Positions 1-10,291 of a stretch of 64,000 nt of DNA are shown one piece after another. The notes under the pieces were generated by a model that saw nothing but the letters and a program-made list of their open reading frames with translations, was not told the origin of the DNA and searched no databases. Origin of the DNA: Cocos nucifera (lineage: Eukaryota; Streptophyta; Magnoliopsida; Arecales; Arecaceae); the NCBI GenBank assembly GCA_006176705.1, contig QRFJ01001016.1:253001-317000 (forward strand), in the 5' to 3' direction. Within the stretch, counting starts at the first letter, position 1, and each line of letters begins with the position of its first letter. The translations under genes and the position numbers were made by a program.

Positions 1-432
1 GGTTTTTGACATCGCAGACGAGGTGTTTACCAAAAAAAAAAACACCACAGACGAGGTGAGTTGATCCATCTCTACCCTTGATGGCTCAAAAATAGAGGAA
101 AAAATTTAACACGTTTTCAAAACTTTGGTTGGTAGAGGAAGCATTTTCCTTTGCACTCTTGGACCATTAGAAAACGACTGCTACTGGTCATGATAGCATC
201 GTGCGGTCTATTGTATTATAAAGTAAATAAAAATGTCTGCCGTGCACTGCGCTCGAATTGGAATATTTTACAACAGAGCCGAACCGCGAGAGTTGCCGTC
301 TTCTATAGTTGGTGCGGTTGAGTGAAAAATAATAAGAAAATCCTTCAAGTCCTTAACGAGCTGTGTCATAAAACATTGCCCTTGTTTGCATCTAATCACC
401 CCCCTTCCCTTCCGATCCACTCCACCTCTCCA
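1..432 (+). other. 5' flank of GDSL gene 1
   Basis: No gene is recognised here. The stretch from about 300 to 432 is the likely 5' UTR and proximal promoter of the first esterase gene. A TATA-like string (tattataaag) lies at about 214-223, roughly 210 nt before the start codon. That is far for a core promoter, so the assignment is weak. No upstream exon in frame with the gene is evident. Confidence 0.35.
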
Positions 433-1747
433 ATGGCCTCCTCCGGCAACAAATCCACCACCGCCAGTGTCTTCTGTAAAGCAATGATCTTGCTTCAACT
501 CCCCCTCCTTGCCACTATCTTCCTCCTCCTAAAATCCAAACCGGCCACCAGCTGCTACAATTCCATCATCAGCTTCGGAGATTCCATCGCCGACACCGGG
601 AACTATCTCGTCGCCTTGGGCGAGAAGGCAGGCCCAGTTGCCCGTCCTCCATATGGCAATACTTACTTCCGCCGCCCCACTGGCCGGTTCTCCGATGGGC
701 GAGTAATCATTGACTTCATTGGTATGCGCTCCTCATCACTCCTCTCCTCTCTCGCCCCCAATTTTTATCCACGGAGCAATTAATCTTGGTTGGAATTGGC
801 AAATTGTGATGGTGGGTGCAGCTGAGGCCATGGGGATGCCGCCCGTGCCTCCGTATCTTTCGAGAACTAGCAATCAGGACCTCCAGAATGGGGTAAATTT
901 CGCGGTGGCCGGGGTTACGGCCCTCGACGGCGAATTCTTCAAGTCCAGGGGGATGGCTCTCACATGGCCCCAGTACTCGTTGGGTACGCAGATCCAGTGG
1001 TTCAAGAAATTGCTGCCTTCTTTCTGCTCCTCCAAATCAGGCAAGTCTTCTCTTCTCCATGCTCTCTTTTGTTGGCTTGGTTCCCAAAAATTTGGATACT
1101 GTTGGGCATCTATTGAGAGTCTAAGGATACGAGATCAATTGATATCCCAATCATGCAAGTAGGTGATGCGGTTGAATGATTTATTGGAGGGTTATGCGTC
1201 CGTGAAAATGGGATTAGGGTCGGGAGTCTGAGAGTTTCTTTTTTTTTTTTTTTTTTTTTTTTTGGTAAAAAAAAGAGAAAAATTCTGAGAGTCTCCCTTC
1301 TTTCAACACGCCAATGGTCCAGTATACGGGATACCGCAAGCAATTTTCGGTGTCCACGCATCCGGTTGTGGTATCCAAGGGATATCCTGAATATATAATC
1401 ATAGATACAGCTAGCCTGATGACATTAATAGCTGAAAGACGAGCTACTAAATCCCTCGGATAAATAGCCGACATTTGATTGGTGCTTTCTTTCAAAAGAT
1501 AGGCTGCTACCACCCGGTAGTAGCCCAGTTGGAACGGGCTTTAGCCCTGCGCTCTACGCGTGGCTCGTTTACGGCCAAGAATGAAATTTAATGATTCTAT
1601 GGATGAATATGCCCACGAATGATGGAGAAGGGTTAACCACTAACATCCTGTAGGGGCTGTAGTGGGGGTTGCTACACCCGGTCTCCCTCTTTACTCTATT
1701 TTTTATACCCAAAAATAAAATAAAATAAAAAAGCTGCTTGATGCATC

Positions 1748-1778
<31 letters not shown>

Positions 1779-4700
1779 AAAGAGAGGCCACTTAATCCAG
1801 CCTGTTCTTTTATGAAACCGGCTCTTTGTTGGTGCCTTCCACACCTAAACGGTTCGAAGCATCACATGCACAGACAGGAGAGAGAGGGCCGCGTCAGTGG
1901 AGGGAGCCACCCAGTCGTTCATTTCTTAAAATTCACACCCATTAGTTCATTTCTTAAAATTCATGTAATGCCAGCTGGATTTACTGACAAATAAAATCGT
2001 ATTCTATTATATTCTTATCCACGGTCTCGAATTCAAAATCAACTAAAATGGCTATTATGTTTATTTATATATTTAGTCGTCTTAAAAAGAGAATTTCTAG
2101 AAATGGAATACCTTGCTTTTTACATGTAACCTATAAACATATTTCTGATTAATTTCTGAAGTTAAGTCTGCTGCATTAGGCATTGACACGATGTGTACTG
2201 AATTAAAAGATAATCTTGACTGGACCTCTTTAATTAAACCAACTCGGAAAGCAACCGACCCACCAAATATTCAAGTTGGGTTTGCACCAGAAGATCCAGA
2301 GCTAAAATATGCCCCAGTAGTCATGTCTCTCTTTTTAATTTTTTTCCTTTGGGTTCAAAGCTAACACGCTTGTCTAGTGGACCACTCTAAGGCAAGTTTT
2401 TCAAGTGCAAACCTCTTCGGATTTAACTAGAGAGATCTGATTACCAATAATGACCATCTGTGTATTATGTAATGGTACTTGAATAAGATGGTTGTGGTTG
2501 GAGGACTTAACCTTCTCAAGATCCAAAGATTTTAAAATGCTAGTGTCACCTGTTTTGAGCCCACTTCTTTCACTACTATAAATTTTTCTCGCTCGTCGCC
2601 TGCTAATGATCCCAGCTAGATCATCTGGGACATGGCAGTCATGATTGGTGCCATACACTGGTGGTTGGTGGTGTTAGTGGGGTTCGGGTTGTATCTTTCA
2701 TGCCAAATAATGATTCATTTTCTTTCGCGACATCAACTATTGGATTACTTAATAGCGGGTTCAAGACCCATGCAGGCAGATAAAAGAAAGATTTTATAGT
2801 GCTTTGAGAGCTGTGTAAGGCTTGATCCAACAGTTGATGTCATGAAAGATGATCAATCTTTTCTTTCGCGTGAAAGATACAACCTGCACCGCGTCTTTGC
2901 TTGCCCCTTAACCAATCAACGTCTTCTACATTGTGAGTGAACAGAGCAGTGATCTAGCAGGTGATGATTAGCATTTTCTTCACTCCAAGTTATATCTTAT
3001 GAATGAAATTTTATTAAATTGATGCTCTCTTTGAAGAGAGTCTATCCAACTATTTGAGCAAAGAGAGACTGATCTATTGAGTCTTGCTCTTTGCATGCAT
3101 CGGCAGACTGTGAAAGCTTCTTAAGCAAGTCCCTTGTCCTCATGGGAGAGATTGGAGGGAATGACTACAACCAACCATTCGCCCAGTTAAAAACCATAGA
3201 CGAGATACGAACCTATGTTCCCAGCGTCATCAACATCACTGGTTGGGCTATCAATGTGAGCATACTTCTCTCTCAATCTTTCTTTCTGTCACTAAATCTA
3301 TATCCATTTGAGATTGGTGGTGGCACAACCTCTAAATTTTGTACTGAGGCTCTCAATTTGATTGATAGAGCTTGATCGAGCTCGGGGCCAAAACATTGGT
3401 AGTTCCAGGAATATTCCCGCTTGGATGCGTCTCGGCGTATCTTACGATCCACCAGAGCCAAAGAAAAGAAGACTATGACCCACGGACAGGTTGTATCAAG
3501 TGGTTGAACGAGTTTTCTGAGTACCACAACAACCTCCTCAAGACTGAGTTGGATCGGCTCCGAGGACTTCACCCCTATACCACCATCATCTATGCAGACT
3601 ATTATGAAGCCGCGATGGATATCTACCGTCATCCACTCAAATACGGTGAGTGTTCTTTCTCTGTTTGCAAATCTCCATTGTGCTTTAGCTTATAGTATGA
3701 CAGACTGTGATTAGGTTACTGAGTGTGGTTATGATAAGCTTTGGCTTGGACTAGCTTAAGTGGTGCTTAAAATACGTCCCTGTTTGCTAGTGTTGGAGTT
3801 CTGCAGTCTACACTCTGGAAAATTTTTCCTTTAAAAAGAGGTTGGTAGGCCATGGATTATATAATGTGAGGTAGGCTTTCCCAAATAAATCTTGATTAAG
3901 AGGCGATTTCAGTAGATATCTCTAGTACATATTATGATAAAGTTAATGATGCATGCTGAAGTGTTTAGCACAAACTTCAGAGTTACCTGGCAGAAAACTA
4001 AAGTAAGACGTGCAATAAAAGTAAATCTAGCGTTAACTTTGGTCCTTCAGTCTTGTTCCAGCATAACTTTTAGGCCTCCATGACTTCTCTGTCTTTGGTG
4101 TTTCTTTTTTTTTTTTTTTTGGTGATAATGGAGGCTATACCCAACCACCATTAAGTTTTATTCAGATTCAGGAAACTTTACAGGACTTGAAAGAAATCCA
4201 GGCAGGATGACAGAAACAGAGATTTACATGAGCAGAGCAGGTCTTCGGAGATTTTTGACCCCTTGTTTTTCTCCTCTTGGAAAGTTGATTATAGAGTTTC
4301 ATGAAAAAGCGCTAGGGATTAATAAATAACGGATAAATGAGATAAAGGACAGGCAGTATATATTGCAAGCACCAATGATTACTTTGTACTTTATGTGGCT
4401 TTCAAGTACTTGTGTTTGTACGTCTATGCTATATGTTATCTAATAACTAATAAAAAAACAATTTCTGTTACGCTTGTGCTACGGTTTATGGTTATTATAT
4501 CAGTAGATAACACCTAACAGTCGGTGTAGTTATCATATTGGTTTGGAATTTTGAGAGCACAGGTGATTAGTTGTGATCAGTAATCATGTGGCGTATTGCT
4601 TAGAGCGGGATGAATTAAGCAAATACTTAAATATATGAAGCAAATAATATTAGTGGACTATATGTGACCGTTAACATGTTCAACATATTTTTTTTTTCCC

Positions 4701-5006
4701 TTATGATGGTTTTGAAGCTGAGTGAATGGGATGGATGTGGGTGCAGGATTTGTTGCAACTCTAGCTGCATGCTGTGGAGGTGGTGGTCGTTATAATTTCA
4801 ACCTCGCTGTAATGTGTGGAGCTCCTGGGGATACGGTCTGCAGCGATCCATCAAAGCATGTATGTTGGGATGGAATGCACTTAACTGACGCGGCTTACAA
4901 GATTATTGCCCGTGGCGTGTTAGAAGGATCATATGCCACTGCTCCAATAACCAAAGCTTGCCTTCAGCTGGAGCGAGACGCCTCTCAACTCCACCGTGTG
5001 GTTTAG
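433..5006 (+). CDS. GDSL esterase/lipase gene 1 (5 exons, complete)
   Basis: Exons: 433-721, 822-1040, 3107-3255, 3369-3645 and 4747-5006, giving 397 codons. This is a plant GDSL-type SGNH hydrolase, a family of secreted esterases and lipases acting on ester bonds; the substrate cannot be read from sequence. The N-terminus has a hydrophobic stretch at residues about 17-33, consistent with a signal peptide ending before the cysteine at 41. Block I is SFGDSIADTGN with nucleophile Ser51. Block II is GVNFAVAG from about residue 120. Block III is GGNDYN with Asn188. Block V is WDGMH with Asp353 and His356. The start is the ATG of MASS, because the in-frame codons upstream lie before the signal peptide. 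Intron 2 has a GC donor (AG|GCAAGT) where all three paralogues have GT. The conserved PGNFPIGC motif reads PGIFPLGC here. Introns 2 and 4 carry retroelement tails. Exon phases match the other three copies, so the model is well supported although no transcript was available. Confidence 0.9.
1038..1046 (+). other. non-canonical GC splice donor, gene 1 intron 2
   Basis: The exon 2/intron 2 boundary reads tcag|gcaagt. At the same codon the paralogues read tcag|gtaaag (gene 2) and tcag|gtaagc (genes 3 and 4). Apart from the T-to-C change at intron position 2, the site is a strong U1 match, as is usual for functional GC-AG introns. Reading through would give a stop about 40 codons later. Confidence 0.75.
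1239..1776. repeat. poly-T / poly-A bounded insert in gene 1 intron 2
   Basis: A run of about 25 T (1239-1263) and a run of about 29 A (1748-1776) bracket some 480 bp with no coding potential. Such tails usually mark LINE or SINE 3' ends, here one on each strand. The material between could not be assigned to a family. It helps explain why this intron is 2.07 kb while introns 1 and 3 are about 100 bp. Confidence 0.45.
4105..4250 (-). mobile_element. antisense LINE-type 3' end in gene 1 intron 4
   Basis: A T16 run followed by ggtgataatggaggctat and further non-coding sequence is the reverse complement of a LINE 3' UTR plus poly-A tail. The tail sits at the left, so the fragment points against the gene. 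Only the 3' end is present and its right border is not sharp. Confidence 0.5.
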
Positions 5007-7198
5007 CCGAAAGAAGATAATTGCGTTTGAACTGGACGGCAATCCGATCGTTGCCCGGCACGGATTATTGCTGAATGTGTTGTTCCATATCAAGAAAACT
5101 AGCTTCTTTTTTGTATTGTTTTCATTTTCTAATCTATTTCTTACAAAATATTTTGCTGATCCTGATATTTGCTTGTGAGGAACTCAATTTTTGTTGTAGC
5201 TACTCGACACAATCCATGTCGTGCGATTCTGTTTCTTGAATTATTAGGTCCATGGCTTCATACTTCCGTGATGGCAGCCGAACTATGCCTTGGCGCGGCA
5301 ATTGACTACTACGTCATCCATTTGGAAGGAGGTGGAGGATCGTTTTCATTTGTGAAGGATGATAGCTGGATTTGAGATATGCTAGACCATTGAACATGAG
5401 CTATATATATATATATATATATATAAAAGATTTGGTTCGATGGCAGCTACGAAGTCATGTGACTTGCATCTTGCCATCTATTTTCTTGGGAAGCGTGGGT
5501 TTTTTTTGTTGTGCACTGCATTGCTGTGGATCATGCGATGGACGGTTGCACACGGTCTGCATGCCACGGGCATGTTTCTGCACACGACTGTTCATTGTGA
5601 GATGAACGGTGCACAATAAGGAATCCATGCGGTTTCTGAGGATATGTCTAATTATTAGATGGACGGATCCGCTGGATCTGTCTAATAGTTACTCGCCATA
5701 TTACTTTTCCATATTTAAACAAGTTAAAATTTAATAAGAGGTGTTTATTCTCCACCATACATATGCTTTGACATTTGGACTGATTTATTAGATCTGGTCT
5801 ATCAATAATTTATCTTTTTTTCTTTTTTTTTAGCTCTTTCAAGTCGAAGGCCTGTAATCTGTGGTTGTTTAGGCCACGTTACATATAGCAGCTAGGAGTC
5901 ATGCATGCGAAAAATCATGATAGTTTTTCGAGTGAAAAATCGTGTAGCAGCGATCGTTCAGTTCGCTGACCACTTATGACGGTCAACGCTTGGAGCACCT
6001 AACGATCGAACGGTGGATGGTTGCAGTCAAGGTCCCGGATGTGATCAGCCGGTCATGCACTGCCATGTAGCACTGGGGAACGAAGCGATGAACAGCCACA
6101 AGACTTCACGTTGTAATCTCTACACTTTTCCATGTGATTTGATTGATGTGATAATTTACGATTTTTAATAACAGTTGTCCACAAAAAATTGTGGACCTAC
6201 GAGTTCATCTTGTATAAACAGCAGAAGAAACCTACTCGATGATGCCATTTAATTATTTTACAAACACCCCCAAGTGATTCATTACACAGACAATTGCATG
6301 CATCAATTACAGGAATCGTCTAGCAATGCTGACGACACTGCCAAGAAGGAAGTCAACTGCATGCAGAGATATATTCTCACTTGCGTGTCATATGGTTTCT
6401 CTCAGGACTAACTCTAGAAAAACAAATTAGCAAAGTTCAAATTTTTGAAGCCATCATGGACGAAATTCCATCCCAGTATACGCCAGCAACACACATCCAG
6501 CACAAATGTTTGTTGCCATCAAAATCAATTACCAGACTGTTTTTTGAAATCAGTGTTCATCAATCCATTAGAACCTCAAAGGCACTAATCTAGATTCTAG
6601 CGCAAATATATAGAGCTGACCCAAACATATATCACCGTTTTTTTGGCTTTACCTAGACTATTTAATAATTTCTCCTTGAAATGTCTATTTAGACTCATTA
6701 GCGAGACACGCAAATGCAGGAGAGATTATTTAATAGGTCTCCCTCTTTTTCTCTGTCATCCATTAGGAGAGGCAGTCCCGGACTAAATTTTTTTTTTTTG
6801 GAGTATTCCAGACTAAATGAATTGTTCGTCGTTTTACCAGGAAAAAAAGAAAAGAAAAGAAGACTTGTTCCCCTATTTGGATTCCCTCGAAACTCCTCCG
6901 GGAATCAGAAACCCGTTTCCCAGCCACCATGATTCCAGCTGCCAAGTTAAAAATTAATAGCGGGTTGGTGGTGGGGGTTGGAAGAAAATGGTGATGCTTT
7001 CTAGCTTCATCGATATGGACATTAAAGTTCACAGGGACCATCATACATATGGAAAAGTCCATGTAGTTCAAAGACCAAGGCCTCAAGAAAAGTTAACACA
7101 CGCACAAGCGCATACATGTGGGCATCCACAGCCACATTGTTCAACTGAAAACAAGCGAGGAAAACTTAATTCAGCCCCCTCATCATTCCCCTCCATAA
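5007..7198. other. intergenic region between GDSL genes 1 and 2, proximal part
   Basis: 3' flank of gene 1. It includes a (TA)n microsatellite at about 5402-5425, the 3' UTR, and mixed sequence with several short T runs. I see no gene here. Reading frames of 60-110 codons occur on both strands but none shows a recognisable domain or splice context. Confidence 0.5.
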
Positions 7199-7990
7199 TT
7201 TTTTTTTTTTTTTGTTAAAATTGGAGAGGCAAAAGTTGCCACACCGAATTTATCATGCAAGGGAAATTGAATACAATAACAGTATAGCATAGGGGAGATA
7301 TTCAAAACAGATTAACATTTACAGAAATCAGGACCCCTTATAATCTCCTCCATCTCAAACAGGGTCGGGTTTCTGGTGTTTGAAGAGTCGTCCAGAACTT
7401 TTTATGGCCACGCATCTTGAGAGAATAGAGCTGACCCCAGCTCTCGAAAGAATGTAGAACTTTTTGCACCGCAGCATTTGGAGCAGCTCTTCTCCATGAA
7501 GATCCTTGCATTCCTTTTGTGCCAAATTATCAGATAAAGGGCTGCAGCATTAGTTGATCAGCTACTCTCTTGGTCGAACTATGAACCTTTTTCCTCCTCC
7601 AATCTCCCCAAATTCCATGCAAGCTTGAGGGCTATCCTCTGATGTTCAATGCCGTCCGAATGCAGCAAACAAAATGGCATTTAATCGAAAGAGGTGAGAG
7701 AGATTCTGAATTTGTTCTATGCAAATCGCATCCCATACTGACTTGCCAACCTTTGCCAAAACTTCTTCTCCGTATGAAGTTTGTTATGAAAGGCGAGCCA
7801 TTGAAACATTTTCACTCTTTTTTAGAATAGCGGCCTTCCAAAGAACTTTGTTATAGGGACAAATCGGCCCACCATTGTTGACGAAAGAATTAATAGAAAA
7901 CAAACTATTTCTGGTGAGTTTTCATGAAGGGATCTCATCAGTTTGAGATGGTCTAGCATGGGCCAAACAACTTTGGAACATTTTCAGTTG
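7199..7990 (-). mobile_element. antisense LINE 3' fragment
   Basis: A T14 run at the left border is a reversed poly-A tail. Read on the minus strand, the body encodes the C-terminal part of an L1-type ORF2: the stretch around 7490-7560 gives LIIWHKRNARIF, the tryptophan/RN motif seen near the end of plant LINE zinc-finger-RVT domains. Stops break the frame. The element is 5' truncated near 7990. A second T run at 7998-8016 starts another tail immediately afterwards, so two reversed tails are stacked. Confidence 0.65.
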
Positions 7991-8091
7991 TAAGTTTTTT
8001 TTTTTTTTTTTTGGTACCTGGAGGACCGGGGTGGTGCGCTGCTTAGGTAAAGAAAATTAAGGACATAAAAAAGAAACATCAGTCTATTAAT

Positions 8092-8621
8092 GAAGGGGAG
8101 AAGAGAGGGACAGAAAAAACCCATCCGAGGGCCACTTAGCTAAGCTGTTAGCCATTTGGTTGGCCTCCCAGTAATCAAAAGAAGGTTATGGAGGGAGCAT
8201 TATGTAGCTGAAACATGTTTCTCCCTAACATCCATATAGCTTGGACCTTCCTTTGGAAGAGGTAATGGTTGTGACGGCCACCAATATTCGTGCAAATTCC
8301 AAATTGAATGACGAAGTAAGATAGGTTTTATGATTACATATATAGATCATTTGGAAACAAGAACCTACCATACCTGAATTGACACTGATTAGGAATTTTC
8401 AGGCAAAAACAAAAAAACTCCCTGCCCTACAAGTGTGAATTCGAAAGGCACAAATATGACTGAACTACATTTTGACTACTGGATCATCTCCTACACAAAT
8501 TTTAAAGTACTCCAAACTCTTACATTCACCATCTCCATAGATCTCTGCATGAAGAAAGATGAATCATTCTTTTTTTTTTTTGATAAGCAAAGATGAATCA
8601 TTCTTTTGTGCGAAAGATAAT
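8092..8621 (+). repeat. local segmental duplication, copy A
   Basis: This block and the one at 8791-9366 share long near-identical stretches in direct orientation. They begin with a gaaggggagaagagaggga motif, continue through a gacggccaccaatatt motif, and end with a T run followed by tgataag and aatcattcttttgtg. The offset is about 700-740 bp. Copy A lacks about 45 bp that copy B has near 8890-8945. No coding content was found. Confidence 0.8.
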
Positions 8622-8790
8622 TAAAAACATAAAAATAAAAATTAAGAACATAAAAAGAAACACCGACCAAGTCAAGAAAATTAAGAACATAAAAAGGAAA
8701 AGAGAAGAAAATTAAGAAGGCACGTGGGGGTTTAAGAAAAGAAAATTAAGAATATAAAAAGAAAACACCAGCCAAGTCAGCTGTTACCAA

Positions 8791-9366
8791 CATTCTAGTA
8801 GCGAAGGGGAGAAGAGAGGGATAGAAAGAATCCATTCGAGGGCCATTAAGCTGTCAGCTGTTTGATTGGCCTCCCAGTAATCAAAGAAAGGTCCTTTAAA
8901 TTTGATTTTTCTTTTCTATGGAGGGAGCATTACCTCCGTATTGTAGCTGAAACATGTTTCTCCCTAACATCTATATAGCTTGGACCTTCCTTTCAAAGAG
9001 GTAATGGTGGTGACGGCCACCAATATTAATGCAAATTCCAAATTGAATGACGAAGTAAGATAGCTTTTATGATTATATATATATATATATCGATCATTTG
9101 GAAACAAGAATCTACCAAGCTTGAATTGACAGTGATTAGAAATTTTCAGGCAAAAACAAAAAAACTCCCTGCCCTACAAGCGTGGATTTGAAAGGCACAA
9201 ATATGACTGACCTATATTTATATTTTGACTATTAGATTATCTCCTACACAAATTTTAAAGCACTACAAACTCTTACATTCACCATCTCCATAGATCTCCG
9301 TATGAAGAAAGATTAATCATTCTTTTTTTTTTTGATAAGTTTGAATCATTCTTTTGTGCAAAAGCT
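8791..9366 (+). repeat. local segmental duplication, copy B
   Basis: Second copy of the block at 8092-8621, differing by scattered substitutions, an extra segment after the shared cctcccagtaatcaaag motif, and an expanded (AT)n run near 9076-9090. The 170 bp between the copies is A-rich, with repeated gaaaattaagaacataaaaa units that may have mediated the duplication. Confidence 0.8.
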
Positions 9367-10291
9367 TTCATATGATATCCTAAGATGCCTTTTTTTTTTT
9401 CTCTAACTTCTGAAAGTCTTAATTTTACTTATTTATCTATTTTCGGTAAAATTTTTCTTAAGAGATTTAAGTTAGAAGATGGAAGGAATTATTTCTTTCC
9501 CGCTCAGATCAGAATTAGGCTGAGATGGCACATAAAAAATTATAAACCACGATATGATTCGGGTTGAAGCTCTAATGCATATTCTACTCGCTCAAAATTA
9601 GTGCAGATAGAGAAACCCCTACTGAGATATGAGTAATCCAGGTGAGTAATGGAGGCCCAATGAACCTAGCTCTTGGGTTTTCCCTGACCTATATGGTGGG
9701 CGGCTAAGTTTGAAATGAACCGAAATTTTCCTGCATCGCATATGACCAAGATGTCAAAATCCAGATCAATATAGAAATTCGAAAATTACTTGCTAAATTT
9801 GGCCTCCAATTACAACCTATTTAAGGAAAATTGTTATTTAGAATATTGGCCAATATGTTATTACGTTTGGCCAATATACAATTAACGTATTAAAAAACCT
9901 ATTTAAGAAAAAATGTTATTCATGTATGCTGGCCAATATGCTATGATGTTGGTACTATATTGGTCAAAATCATGGAATTATTGGTTTATTGGCTAGAATG
10001 CACCTGCGACTTCGAGCGTGCACTTATTGTGCCCGAATCCTCATTCTGTGATTCCAAAAGCTAGCATATCGGATGAGTAATTAATTTCCTTAAACGTTTG
10101 GGAACGTTAGGTATCTAGTGAGCAAAAATATAAGTTCTTTATTGTCCAGGTTGGCATCGCCTTTTTTTTCCGTTTTCGTCATATGATAGGGAGGCGTTCG
10201 ATCCAATGCCCGTTATAATGCGAGGCTGGCATGCGCCCTCCTCTGTATCGAGGCCCAGTATCTCTTCCCTTTGATCCACGTTCACTCTCCC
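9367..10291. other. 5' flank of GDSL gene 2 with a short tandem duplication
   Basis: No gene is seen. A direct duplication with a period of about 82 bp lies at 9815-9976: both halves start acctatttaag and carry ggccaatatg. The last 300 bp are the likely promoter and 5' UTR of gene 2, with no clear TATA box. Confidence 0.45.

Noticed and set aside
5169..5605. Two short plus-strand frames after gene 1
   Set aside because: They include the TA microsatellite and have no domain; likely 3' UTR and intergenic sequence.
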